The notes under the pieces are model-generated. The model saw only the letters and a program-made list of their open reading frames with translations, searched no databases and was not told the origin of the DNA. Positions 26,677 to 35,155 of a DNA stretch of 49,120 nt are shown here, in pieces. This DNA is from an uncultured Methanomethylovorans sp. Lineage in GTDB: Archaea; Halobacteriota; Methanosarcinia; Methanosarcinales; Methanosarcinaceae. Each line of letters begins with the position of its first letter. The first letter of the stretch is position 1. The DNA lies in contig CALBTS010000578.1 of assembly GCA_937968035.1 (NCBI GenBank), positions 1-49,120 of the forward strand. The letters are read 5' to 3'. Position numbers and translations under genes: made by a program.

Positions 26677-27702
26677 TCAGGCTGAAGTGACCTCATATTT
26701 CTCAAAGCCACTGGACTTTACTATTCTTTTGTCGTTTGTTATCAGAAGACATTCTACGCCATCAAGTTCCTCGATCATTTCCAGGCCTTCCTGTTCCCCT
26801 AATACGAATACAGAAGTTGACAGTGCATCTGAGTCTATACCAAGAGGTGCAATGACCGTGGCACTTATAAGGTTCTGGGATGGATATCCTGTGCGAGGAT
26901 CGGCAATATGGGAAACCTTTGCCTCTTCACTAAAATATCTTTCATAATTGCCGCTGGTCGCTACAGCCATATCTGTGATCTCAATAACAGTTATTACCTG
27001 CTGGCTCATGTTCGGATTCTGCAATCCTACTCTCCAGGATGTTCCATCAGGTTTATATCCAATGTAAAGTCCATTCCCTCCCGCATCAACAAAACCTGAG
27101 GTTATACCATCCTTTCTAAGCGAATCTATGGCAAGGTCGAGGGCATATCCCTTTGCTATTCCACCCAGGGTTATCTTCATCCCTTCCTGTGTAAATATGT
27201 TATTTTCCATGACGGTTATATTACTGGCGTTCACAAGCCTTAGTGTTTCACGGATCTCATCTTCGGTAGGTGGCTGATGTGTGCCCCCGGGTGCAAATTT
27301 GCTCTTCCACAGATCCAAAAGAGGTAAGACCGTAATGTCAAAAGCCCCGTGGGTAACATGCTGATAATATATAGATTTGTTGATTACATATGTAAGATCA
27401 TTACTTGCATTCAGAAGTTGTGAATTAGTGTTAAGTCTGCTCAGTTCACTGGTGTTATCGAAATAGTCCATGCTTGAATCAACATAGTACACCCACTCAA
27501 AAGCATTATCAATTGCCTCTCTCGCGTGAGTACTGTTAGTGTCAACCACTTTGATCGTCACTATAGTATCCATTATGCTTCTGGTATCATTGTATATCTG
27601 TGGTATAGGTTCCTGGCTATCCATACCTTTGTCAATGCAATTTATCACGAATGATACTGATAAAATCGCTATCAGGGCAATGGTAACAGTTTTATACATC
27701 AT
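26677..27702 (-). CDS. apbE: FAD:protein FMN transferase, lipoprotein-like
   Basis: 341 aa. The N-terminal hydrophobic stretch ends SFVINC, so Cys22 may be a lipid-attachment site outside the membrane. ApbE motifs follow: GGIAKGYALD, DAGGNG, HIADPRTGYPS and IDSDALSTSVFVLG. It covalently attaches FMN to Thr of target subunits. The obvious targets lie beside it: RnfG (TGATIS motif) and RnfD. It is divergent from the rnf-side genes and probably regulated with them. Confidence 0.92.
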   Translation of the reverse strand: MMYKTVTIALIAILSVSFVINCIDKGMDSQEPIPQIYNDTRSIMDTIVTIKVVDTNSTHAREAIDNAFEWVYYVDSSMDYFDNTSELSRLNTNSQLLNASNDLTYVINKSIYYQHVTHGAFDITVLPLLDLWKSKFAPGGTHQPPTEDEIRETLRLVNASNITVMENNIFTQEGMKITLGGIAKGYALDLAIDSLRKDGITSGFVDAGGNGLYIGYKPDGTSWRVGLQNPNMSQQVITVIEITDMAVATSGNYERYFSEEAKVSHIADPRTGYPSQNLISATVIAPLGIDSDALSTSVFVLGEQEGLEMIEELDGVECLLITNDKRIVKSSGFEKYEVTSA

Positions 27703-27802
27703 GGTTTATGGAATGACATAATCAATCTTAAACTTAATCAGAACCGTAACGGGCATTTAGTTGGTTCTTTCGCGGAAATCTTTGATCAAAGGAAGTGTAA
27801 TC

Positions 27803-28231
27803 ATGAGCGATCACAGTGGAGCTTCGGCAACAGGCTCGCGTTCAAGCAAGGATAAATACCTTGTTGTGGCGATCCATCAGATAATGGAAGAGTATGGATG
27901 GAGGGGAATCGAAAAACAATTTGGTGTTGTAAAACATCATATCATCTATGTGAAACCCGGTTCACCTCTTGATAAAATAGAACTCAAGTCCAATATAGTC
28001 GGCAATCACATGGATGTCGACTTCTTTGGCATGACCCCTGAGAAAGGCCTTATGGATAAGGTTTTTGATTTTAATGTACGGGTAGTTCGCAAGACATTCG
28101 AGATCGATAAATACGTCACTAACGACTTGAAAGTTACTAACGAACAGAATCTGAGGAATACTATAATTGTTGCTATAAAGCAGCTTGAAGATGTTGCTTC
28201 TAAAACGCCAGGGGATACCTCGGAAAAGTGA
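27803..28231 (+). CDS. Uncharacterised protein preceding mmcA
   Basis: 142 aa, soluble, no signal peptide and no Cys. I do not recognise a family. It has an N-terminal Ser/Gly-rich segment, a likely alpha-beta middle (KYLVVAIHQIMEEYGWRGIEKQFG, HHIIYVKPGSPLDKIEL) and a charged C-terminus. ATG 27803 has GGAAGTG at 5 nt; the frame continues to a TTG at 27761 without a ribosome site. The mmcA frame begins right at its stop, so it shares the mmcA-rnf transcript. A role in regulation or maturation of the Rnf-cytochrome complex is only a guess from position. Confidence 0.72.
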   Translation: MSDHSGASATGSRSSKDKYLVVAIHQIMEEYGWRGIEKQFGVVKHHIIYVKPGSPLDKIELKSNIVGNHMDVDFFGMTPEKGLMDKVFDFNVRVVRKTFEIDKYVTNDLKVTNEQNLRNTIIVAIKQLEDVASKTPGDTSEK

Positions 28232-28242
28232 GTGTGATTTTT

Positions 28243-29715
28243 ATGAAAGCAAGTTTTCTTATTGTAATTGCTGTATTGATGCTTTTCATATCCGGAGTGT
28301 ACGCTTATGTCGGGTATAGTGGGAATGAGGTCCTTTCGTCTCACTACATGACCGATCAGAAGTGGTCTGATAAGGTGTGTATGGGCTGTCATTTAAATAC
28401 AAAGGCTGAAGTGAACAGTTCTTTCCATGTGCGGCAGGATCTGGCCGAATGGTCTTCTCTCATGAAGCATGGCGTCCTATTGAGTGACATGGATAAAGAA
28501 ACATGGTTAAGTGTTTACGGTCCGCTGCACCCAGGAGGAGGAGATCTTGAGGAATATGGTGCAGATGTCGATTGTATGGTCTGCCATGAACAGAACGGTC
28601 TATATGATTATGAGGCACGTGTTGCAAGTATCTCTTCTGGGAATATCGCCGGTGCAAAAGAAGCAGCAATTGAAGAAGCGAGCAAAGAGGCACAGAAAGA
28701 TCCTTTATATGTTGCCAGCTACGCTTTAAATGTTCTCACTCCTTTACCGATCGTTACTGAGATACACGATGAGGTCAATGCAGGGCCCACAAAGGAGCAA
28801 TGTGCCAATACCTGCCATCAAAATGAAGCTGCTACCAGTGCAGTGACATGGATGGCTGCAAATGCTTCAGAGTATGATGTTCATTCCAACGTGAATTGTG
28901 TGGAGTGCCATGAAACCGATGAGCACCAGATAGGTCGGCGGATCCCTCTTGATTCTGTCCATGAGAACGATGTGGAGGTAAAGAGCTGTGACTCAGAAGG
29001 CTGCCATGCAGGCATTTCCCATGGTGGTATCGTTGACGCCCACCTTGAGACCATTGAGTGTGAAACATGTCACATCCCCATGTTGCCAGGCGGAGATCTC
29101 ACAGGCGTTAAAACGGTAAGTAGTTTCAGCTGGGAGAATGGGATTCTTGAAGAAACATATCATGAGTCGGATTTTACACCAACCCTGGCCTGGTCAGGTG
29201 GAATCTACAATGAAAAACTCCCTGTGATGGCCAGCAAGGATGAGGAAGGTGTGAAACTGAACACTTTCAATTTAATAAGCGGTGTATGGTGGGATGAAGG
29301 TCTGGACCAGGAAGTCCTGAACAATCCGGACAACAGTTCTTCACTGGGTGACCCGATACCTCCATCTGCAGTAAAGGAAGCTGATTCTAATGGGGATGGC
29401 AAGGTCACATCTTCAGAGATACGCTCATACGATGGGAACCTTGATAATCAGCCTGATTATCCGAAAGCCATCCGGAGGCATGTTGATCTCTTGTACCAGG
29501 TAAGCCATAACATTGCAAGCCAGGACGTTGGTTTGGCCGATCCGCTGATATGTGCTGACTGTCACGCAGGCTCAGCTTCAGGAACTCTTCATATTAACTG
29601 GGAGCTACTGGGTTATGATATGGACCCCGCAGGAACAACAGCTCCTGCTCAGGAGATCAGCGTGACAATACCCGGACAAAAGCCGGTTGAAGTAGAGAGG
29701 GAACCAGCACTTTAA
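28243..29715 (+). CDS. mmcA: Heptaheme c-type cytochrome, MmcA-like, Rnf-associated
   Basis: 490 aa with an N-terminal signal sequence (MKASFLIVIAVLMLFISGVYA). Heme motifs in order: CMGCH, CMVCH, CANTCH (CX3CH), CVECH, CDSEGCH (CX4CH), CETCH, CADCH, making seven, of which two are non-standard. Methanosarcina acetivorans MmcA is likewise a seven-heme protein that takes electrons from Rnf and can pass them outside. It also has an EF-hand-like calcium loop (DSNGDGKVTSSE). No C-terminal membrane anchor is visible. The start at 28243 removes five residues of a GTG-start frame and gives a cleaner signal peptide. Confidence 0.9.
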   Translation: MKASFLIVIAVLMLFISGVYAYVGYSGNEVLSSHYMTDQKWSDKVCMGCHLNTKAEVNSSFHVRQDLAEWSSLMKHGVLLSDMDKETWLSVYGPLHPGGGDLEEYGADVDCMVCHEQNGLYDYEARVASISSGNIAGAKEAAIEEASKEAQKDPLYVASYALNVLTPLPIVTEIHDEVNAGPTKEQCANTCHQNEAATSAVTWMAANASEYDVHSNVNCVECHETDEHQIGRRIPLDSVHENDVEVKSCDSEGCHAGISHGGIVDAHLETIECETCHIPMLPGGDLTGVKTVSSFSWENGILEETYHESDFTPTLAWSGGIYNEKLPVMASKDEEGVKLNTFNLISGVWWDEGLDQEVLNNPDNSSSLGDPIPPSAVKEADSNGDGKVTSSEIRSYDGNLDNQPDYPKAIRRHVDLLYQVSHNIASQDVGLADPLICADCHAGSASGTLHINWELLGYDMDPAGTTAPAQEISVTIPGQKPVEVEREPAL

Positions 29716-29728
29716 GGAGTGAATTATA

Positions 29729-31081
29729 ATGGAAAGTAAACGATTGAGTAAATTACCGGAAAAAGTAATAATTCCCCTTAAGCAGCATAAGGGAATGCCC
29801 TGTGTTCCAATGGTCAAAAAGGGAGATTCTGTGGTCATTGGACAAAAAATAGGTGACTGTAAAGACAACAATGATTCATCTGTCCATTCAAGTGTCTGTG
29901 GTGAGGTTCTCTCTATTGAGATGGCTCCACATCCGGAAGGAAATAAGGTTCTGAGCGTTATCATCAAGACCATTGAAAGCGATCAGACCGTGGAATTCAC
30001 TCCAACGAAGGATCCCTCACCAAACAATCTGATCGAACTGATAAAGAACTCCGGTATAGTGGAACACTATGGTGTTCCAACACAAAGTGTTCTGAAGCCG
30101 GATGGTAAAAATATAACCACAGTACTCATCAATGCCACGTCATCAGAATGGATCGGAGGCAAATTCAGCACTCCTGAAGAATATGGCACTCAGATGCTGG
30201 AAGCGCTCAAACTTCTCATGAAGGCTGCAGGTGCATCTAAAGGCGCTATTGTGCTGCGTAGTGATGATGCTGAGTCCATAGCAGCTTTTAGCGGGATAAG
30301 ATTTGAAGGAAAACAGCTGGAAGTTGCCCCTCTTATAGGCAGTCGCAAGATAGGCTATTATTTCAAGGACCAGGGATCTGACATTGTGGTGGTTTCCCAG
30401 AAGCGTATATATGGTAAGCGTATTCTTAATTTCTTCACCTACAATGTAACAGGGAAAAAGGTTCCAGTTGGCTGCACTCCTGCAGATGTGGGTGTGGCAA
30501 TATGCGGTGTCAAATCAGCAAAAGCTCTCTATGATGCTGTATATCAGGGGAAGCCTTACTATGAAACAGTTATTTCCCTGGAAGGTCTTGCACATTGTCC
30601 TTCTCAAGTGCTGGTCAGAATAGGCACACCTTTCAAGGACGTGATAGAGGCATGTGGCGGTTATCCCAGTGAATCTGGCAAGCTTATTGCCAATGGCATG
30701 AGAACCGGGGTTGCCCAGTATACTGATGAAGTCCCGGTTACAAAGACCACTACAAGGATCTCTTTCCAGAAACCGGAAGATGTATCTAGGGATGAAGCGA
30801 TAGCCTGCATCCATTGTGCAGCATGTGTAGACGTATGTCCTGTGGAATTGATTCCCAGCAGACTCGCAGTTCTTGCAGATCAGGGCAGGTTCGATGAATG
30901 TCGCAAGATGCACATAGAAAATTGCATTGAATGTGGAAAATGTGCTATAGCATGTCCTTCCAAGATACATATTCTCCAGTTTATCAGGTATGCCAAGGAT
31001 GCTGTTGAGATGGCTTATGAAGATCTGCCTCCAAAGGAATCTTCTAACCTTAAACTTGGTTGTGCCTGTGGAGGTGAATAA
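29729..31081 (+). CDS. rnfC: Rnf complex subunit C
   Basis: 450 aa. The N-terminal half holds the RnfC/NqrA-type biotin-lipoyl-like and SLBB-type folds (ENSGI, GVPTQSVLKPDG, VCGEVLSIEMAPHPEG). The C-terminal part has two [4Fe-4S] motifs, CIHCAACVDVCP and CIECGKCAIACP. In bacteria RnfC is the NADH-oxidising peripheral subunit. Methanosarcina Rnf uses ferredoxin instead, and no NADH is expected here. AAGGAG precedes the ATG; the gene follows mmcA by 13 nt. Confidence 0.93.
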   Translation: MESKRLSKLPEKVIIPLKQHKGMPCVPMVKKGDSVVIGQKIGDCKDNNDSSVHSSVCGEVLSIEMAPHPEGNKVLSVIIKTIESDQTVEFTPTKDPSPNNLIELIKNSGIVEHYGVPTQSVLKPDGKNITTVLINATSSEWIGGKFSTPEEYGTQMLEALKLLMKAAGASKGAIVLRSDDAESIAAFSGIRFEGKQLEVAPLIGSRKIGYYFKDQGSDIVVVSQKRIYGKRILNFFTYNVTGKKVPVGCTPADVGVAICGVKSAKALYDAVYQGKPYYETVISLEGLAHCPSQVLVRIGTPFKDVIEACGGYPSESGKLIANGMRTGVAQYTDEVPVTKTTTRISFQKPEDVSRDEAIACIHCAACVDVCPVELIPSRLAVLADQGRFDECRKMHIENCIECGKCAIACPSKIHILQFIRYAKDAVEMAYEDLPPKESSNLKLGCACGGE

Positions 31082-32098
31082 ATGACCTTTACTATATCTG
31101 CTCCCCCTCATAGAAAGTCTAATATCCATTTCAGAAATATCATGCGGGGCAAGCTACTGGCCCTTGTGCCTGTAAGCCTTGTATCCATATATTTCTTCGG
31201 TCTGCCTGCTTTGAGCATAATACTTGCCGGTATTCTTGCTGCAGTTGTCACAGAAGCAGGTATCCAGAAGATATTCCGCCATAAGAGCACTATAAACGAT
31301 GGGAATGCAGTCCTGATAGGATTAATGCTTTCTCTTGTAATGCCTCCGGAAGCCCCGTTGTGGTTACCGGTAGTAGGTTCGTTCTTTGCCATCTCAATCG
31401 GTAAGCATGCTTTTGGAGGGATCGGTTCCTATGTCTTCAATCCTGTACTTGCTGCATGGATATTCATCAGCAGCTCCTGGCCCAATTTAATGGCTCCGAT
31501 TTCAATTCCCCATGTGGGACAGTTCTCTGATTTCATTCTTGAAAATGGTGCGGGCTTACTTGTAGATGTTTCTCCTATTGCTCTAATAGGTGGAGTATAC
31601 TTGATCTACAAAGGATATGTGGAATGGAGAGTACCATTAGCATTTTTCCTTACGATGGTCCTGTTCCCCCAGACGCTTAATGTGGTGTTTGCGGCAGTTG
31701 AGTTAGTCAGAGCAGGTGTCTTGAACCCATTGATGTATCTCTCCCTTATGTTTAAATTCCTGGAGATAAGTGATGAACTAAGTTATTCGATGATAGGGGT
31801 GGTATTCTTTGGAATTCTTTTCATTGCCACCGACACTCCAACATCACCGGTCACCAAGAGAGGTCGCCTTATCTATGGAATAGTATGCGGTATTCTGGTA
31901 TCTATATACGGTTATTTTGGCAATTACATGGCAGGAATATTCTATGGTCTATTCATGGCAAACTGTGTTTCTTCGTTCATAGAAACCACTACACTTCCAG
32001 CTGCTTTCGGCAGTGAAGGTATTATCGGCAAGTTCTATGGACGTGTTATGGATAAAATACCTTCCAGCTTGAAGATGGGGGTGTTATCAAATGACTGA
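31082..32098 (+). CDS. rnfD: Rnf complex subunit D
   Basis: 338 aa, roughly eight to ten membrane helices. The segment FIATDTPTSPVTKRG is the family's conserved region around the covalently bound FMN. DGNAVLIGLMLSLVMPPEAPLW and GGIGSYVFNPVLAAW are also characteristic of NqrB/RnfD. It couples electron flow to sodium ion movement. It starts at the base after the rnfC stop and overlaps rnfG by 8 nt. Confidence 0.93.
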   Translation: MTFTISAPPHRKSNIHFRNIMRGKLLALVPVSLVSIYFFGLPALSIILAGILAAVVTEAGIQKIFRHKSTINDGNAVLIGLMLSLVMPPEAPLWLPVVGSFFAISIGKHAFGGIGSYVFNPVLAAWIFISSSWPNLMAPISIPHVGQFSDFILENGAGLLVDVSPIALIGGVYLIYKGYVEWRVPLAFFLTMVLFPQTLNVVFAAVELVRAGVLNPLMYLSLMFKFLEISDELSYSMIGVVFFGILFIATDTPTSPVTKRGRLIYGIVCGILVSIYGYFGNYMAGIFYGLFMANCVSSFIETTTLPAAFGSEGIIGKFYGRVMDKIPSSLKMGVLSND

Positions 32099-32663
32099 TG
32101 GCAATAGGGATTTTATAATCATTGTTGGCAAACTTGTCCTTATATCTGCTGTGGCAGCAGCACTTCTTGGTATTACTTATGTACCAACTCAGGCGCAGCT
32201 TAAGGTCAATACTGAGCAGGCCAGGGTTCTGAAACTGTCAGAAGTGATGCCCCAGGCGGTGGATTTTGAGCCGGTTTATGGTGATACTATCATCAATGAG
32301 GATGGTGATAAGGAGATACTATATTACCTTGCCAAGGACGGATCCGGTAATCTCATAGGTTATGCATTCTTTAAGCAACAACCAGGTGCCCAGGATATTA
32401 TAGAGGTTGCAGGTGGTGTAACCTCTGATTTCGTTCAGATCACAGGTATGAGCGTGCTCTCCCATGCAGAAACTCCAGGACTGGGATCTAAGATAATTGA
32501 ACCGGCTTTCAGGCAGCAATTCAATGGTATTCCTCTAAGCCAGCTCCAACTTTCAAGTTCAGGTGGCAGCATAGATTCCATCACTGGTGCTACGATCTCT
32601 TCACAGGCTGTAATAGATGCTTTGAGTTCCAAGGTAGAGTCAATAAAAAGGACAGAGGGGTAA
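32091..32663 (+). CDS. rnfG: Rnf complex subunit G (flavoprotein)
   Basis: 190 aa. One N-terminal membrane helix (IIVGKLVLISAVAAALLGI) anchors an extracytoplasmic flavin domain. The flavinylation motif is visible as IDSITGATISSQ near residue 165, whose Thr after GA receives FMN from ApbE. It overlaps rnfD by 8 nt. It probably relays electrons to the cytochrome MmcA on the outer face. Confidence 0.93.
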   Translation: MTDGNRDFIIIVGKLVLISAVAAALLGITYVPTQAQLKVNTEQARVLKLSEVMPQAVDFEPVYGDTIINEDGDKEILYYLAKDGSGNLIGYAFFKQQPGAQDIIEVAGGVTSDFVQITGMSVLSHAETPGLGSKIIEPAFRQQFNGIPLSQLQLSSSGGSIDSITGATISSQAVIDALSSKVESIKRTEG

Positions 32664-32673
32664 GGTGAGTAAA

Positions 32674-33288
32674 ATGAATCCTTTAAGTGAGTTCATCAGA
32701 GGTATTACACGGGATAACCCAATATTCGGTCTTGTACTGGGTCTCTGTCCCACTCTGGCAGTTACAACATCAGTAGAAAATGCAATTGGTATGTCGGCAG
32801 GCACTGCTTTTGTGTTAGTGTTCGCCAATCTATTCGTATCGCTCTTGAGAAAACAGATTCCATCGACTGTAAGACTCCCAATATTCATCATAATTATAGC
32901 CACATTTGTGTCCATTGTGGATATGATAATGGAGGCATACTCACCTTCTATGTATGCCGCGCTGGGAGTATTCATACCTCTTATAGTAGTGAATTGTATA
33001 ATCATCGGGCGTGCAGAGGCATATGCAAACAGGAACGGACCATTCTATTCTGTCATTGATGCACTTGGTATATCAACTGGTTTCCTGCTAGTTCTGATGC
33101 TTATAGGCGGGATCCGTGAAATACTTGGAAGCGGACAAATAGTGACCTTTGGTCACACTGTCATTACTCTGCCTATCAATCCCTCGGTCACCAACATGAT
33201 CCTGCCACCCGGGGCTTTCCTTACCATAGGTATTCTGATGGCTATAATAAATTACCAGAAGGAAAAGAAACGTGCAAGAGGTGAATAA
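32674..33288 (+). CDS. rnfE: Rnf complex subunit E
   Basis: 204 aa with about six membrane helices. LVLGLCPTLAVTTSVENAIGM is a family hallmark; it contains a membrane Cys that in Rnf/Nqr complexes helps bind an intramembrane [2Fe-2S] cluster shared with RnfA. A second Cys follows in IVVNCIIIGRAEAYA. GGTGA lies 5 nt before ATG 32674, which is preferred to the GTG at 32665. Its 3' end is within 2 nt of the chosen rnfA start. Confidence 0.93.
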   Translation: MNPLSEFIRGITRDNPIFGLVLGLCPTLAVTTSVENAIGMSAGTAFVLVFANLFVSLLRKQIPSTVRLPIFIIIIATFVSIVDMIMEAYSPSMYAALGVFIPLIVVNCIIIGRAEAYANRNGPFYSVIDALGISTGFLLVLMLIGGIREILGSGQIVTFGHTVITLPINPSVTNMILPPGAFLTIGILMAIINYQKEKKRARGE

Positions 33289-33289
33289 A

Positions 33290-33877
33290 ATGGCAGATAC
33301 ATCCCTTTTCACCATTTTCATGGAAGGTGTGTTCATTAAGAACTTCCTTCTCATCCAGTTCCTTGGATTGTGCTCTTTTGTAGGTGTGACAAAAGACGTT
33401 AAAAGCGCTTCAGGCATGTCGGGTGCTGTAGTTTTTGTCATGACAATGTCAGCTACTGTTTCTTATCTCTTGTACACTTACTTGCTCGTACCACTGAAAT
33501 TGGAGTTCCTTTCCCTTATCAGTTTTATTGTCGTCATTGCAGCCTTAGTGCAACTGGTCGAGTTCGTTGTCAGGAAAAATATTCCTGCCCTATATCGCTC
33601 CTTAGGTATATACTTGCCTTTGATCAGTACCAACTGTGCTGTTCTTGGAGCTGTCTTGCTGAACGTAAGATCCGATTATGGTTTTGCACAAAGTGTAATG
33701 TTCGGTTTCGCAGCAGGTCTTGGATATACTATTGTAATGTTAATGATGTCAGCTATCAGGGAGCGTTCCACACTTGTGAGTATCCCTTCTGCGGTAAGAG
33801 GTCTTCCTCAGGCCTTCCTGCTGGCTCTGATGCTGTCCATGGCTTTCGTTAATTATTTCTGGGTGATACCTATATGA
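33290..33877 (+). CDS. rnfA: Rnf complex subunit A
   Basis: 195 aa with about six membrane helices, homologous to RnfE but inverted in topology. Cys residues occur in LLIQFLGLCSFVGVT and STNCAVLGAVLL, equivalent to those in RnfE that share the [2Fe-2S] cluster. Start 33290 is set by GAGGTGA at 5 nt upstream; the frame is open to 33272 inside rnfE. The stop overlaps the rnfB start. Confidence 0.93.
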   Translation: MADTSLFTIFMEGVFIKNFLLIQFLGLCSFVGVTKDVKSASGMSGAVVFVMTMSATVSYLLYTYLLVPLKLEFLSLISFIVVIAALVQLVEFVVRKNIPALYRSLGIYLPLISTNCAVLGAVLLNVRSDYGFAQSVMFGFAAGLGYTIVMLMMSAIRERSTLVSIPSAVRGLPQAFLLALMLSMAFVNYFWVIPI

Positions 33878-34680
33878 ACCTCACTACTTTACTAATACAA
33901 TCTGTAGCCATCCTTGGCGGGCTGGGACTTGCTGTAGGCATCATGTTAATAGTAGCTTCCCGTAAGTTCAAGGTAGAAACCAATCCCCTTATAGATGAGA
34001 TATTGAGTGTACTGCCGGGTGCTAACTGTGGAGCATGTGGTTATGCAGGATGTTCTGATTTTGCACAAAAGGTGGTCAGTGAAAACGCTCCTATTAACGG
34101 TTGTCCTGTAGGTGGGTTCGATGTTGCAAAGCAGATAGGCGGTATCATGGGCCAGGAAGTCGCAGAGGGAGAAAAGGAATATCCCTTTGTGCTCTGTAAC
34201 GGTGGAGTAAATTGTATCGACAGGTTCGAATACGTGGGAATTGAAGACTGCAAGGCCGTGATGATGCTCTCAGATGGTGAAAAAGGCTGTAATTTCGGCT
34301 GTATGGGCCGTGGTACATGCGTACGTGCCTGTCCATTTGGTGCTATGTCCATAGGGGAAGACAAACTTCCGCATGTCAATAAAAATCTATGTACAAGCTG
34401 TGGACTTTGCATATCAGCCTGCCCCAACGATATCCTTGCCTTTGCAAAGGAATCCGAAAAGGTGCATGTCAAATGTCGTTCTCACGACAAGGGTAAAGAT
34501 GTAAAGGCTGTATGTACTGTTGGCTGCATTGCATGTAAGATATGTGAAAAGAACTGTCCTGTGCAGGCGATAACAGTTACTGATTTCCTGGCCGAGATCG
34601 ACCAGAGCAAATGTACCGCCTGTGGGATATGCGTGGAGAAATGTCCTCAGCACACAATAGAACTAAGGAGTGTAGCATGA
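33874..34680 (+). CDS. rnfB: Rnf complex subunit B (polyferredoxin)
   Basis: 268 aa. A single N-terminal membrane helix (about 5-28) is followed by the Fe-S domain CGACGYAGC and then further cluster motifs: CNFGCMGRGTCVRACP, CTSCGLCISACP, CIACKICEKNCP and CTACGICVEKCP. RnfB is the entry point for electrons from reduced ferredoxin. It overlaps rnfA by four bases at its start and the small membrane gene by four bases at its end, so the operon is tightly coupled. Confidence 0.95.
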   Translation: MNLTTLLIQSVAILGGLGLAVGIMLIVASRKFKVETNPLIDEILSVLPGANCGACGYAGCSDFAQKVVSENAPINGCPVGGFDVAKQIGGIMGQEVAEGEKEYPFVLCNGGVNCIDRFEYVGIEDCKAVMMLSDGEKGCNFGCMGRGTCVRACPFGAMSIGEDKLPHVNKNLCTSCGLCISACPNDILAFAKESEKVHVKCRSHDKGKDVKAVCTVGCIACKICEKNCPVQAITVTDFLAEIDQSKCTACGICVEKCPQHTIELRSVA

Positions 34681-35015
34681 CATATAAGACATCTATCGGA
34701 TTGAACGAGAATGTTGTTGCAGCTTTATGTTATATTGGCTTCTGGTTCACAGGAATACTTTTCCTCATTATCGAGAGGGAAAATAAGTTTGTCCGTTTCC
34801 ACGCCATGCAGTCAGTATTGGTATTCATACCTTTGGCTCTGATCGTATTCCTTATTGGGTGGATACCTTATTTTGGCTGGGTGCTTGCGGACTTTGCAGG
34901 ATTCCTGTCTCTCTTCTTGTTGCTGGCTTTTGTTATAATGGCATACAAGGGAGCAAAGTTCAAAGTACCTATCGTCGGCAAATATGCCTATGATTCTGTT
35001 TACAAGAATAAGTAA
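34677..35015 (+). CDS. Small DUF4870-like membrane protein at the end of the rnf operon
   Basis: 112 aa with three predicted membrane helices (AALCYIGFWFTGILFLIIE, SVLVFIPLALIVFLIGWI, LSLFLLLAFVIMAYKG) and the family motif NKFVRFHAMQS. An equivalent gene closes the rnf operon of Methanosarcina acetivorans, so it is probably a constant companion, perhaps an accessory to assembly. Its exact role is unknown. The ATGA overlap with rnfB sets the start; the frame is open upstream inside rnfB. Confidence 0.82.
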   Translation: MTYKTSIGLNENVVAALCYIGFWFTGILFLIIERENKFVRFHAMQSVLVFIPLALIVFLIGWIPYFGWVLADFAGFLSLFLLLAFVIMAYKGAKFKVPIVGKYAYDSVYKNK

Positions 35016-35018
35016 AGG

Positions 35019-35056
35019 TGTTGTGCTGTACAACATCTTCTTCTTCTTGCTTTTAT
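35019..35056 (+). terminator. Hairpin and T-rich terminator of the rnf operon
   Basis: TGTTGT and ACAACA form a 6-bp stem around gctgt, followed by a pyrimidine tract rich in T (35036-35056), immediately after the last rnf gene stop. Confidence 0.65.
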
Positions 35057-35094
35057 CATCTTTGTTTTTTTGCTCTTTTGCCGATGGCTTCGAA

Positions 35095-35107
35095 AGTTTA
35101 AAAAATA
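35095..35107 (+). promoter_or_regulatory. TATA-like promoter of rfcS
   Basis: agtttaaaaaata lies about 50-60 nt before the inferred rfcS start at 35156. It would place the transcription start near 35130, upstream of the strong ribosome site at 35143. Confidence 0.45.
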
Positions 35108-35142
35108 CCTATCGCTATCTATGCACTACGCATTTTCCGGAA

Positions 35143-35149
35143 GGGAGGG
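35143..35149 (+). promoter_or_regulatory. Shine-Dalgarno that sets the rfcS start
   Basis: GGGAGGG is a very strong ribosome site. Six bases later comes ATT at 35156, in frame with the conserved RfcS N-terminus. There is no ATG, GTG or TTG between the in-frame TAA at 35150 and the ATG at 35192, which lies too far (42 nt) to use this site. Confidence 0.75.
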
Positions 35150-35155
35150 TAAATC

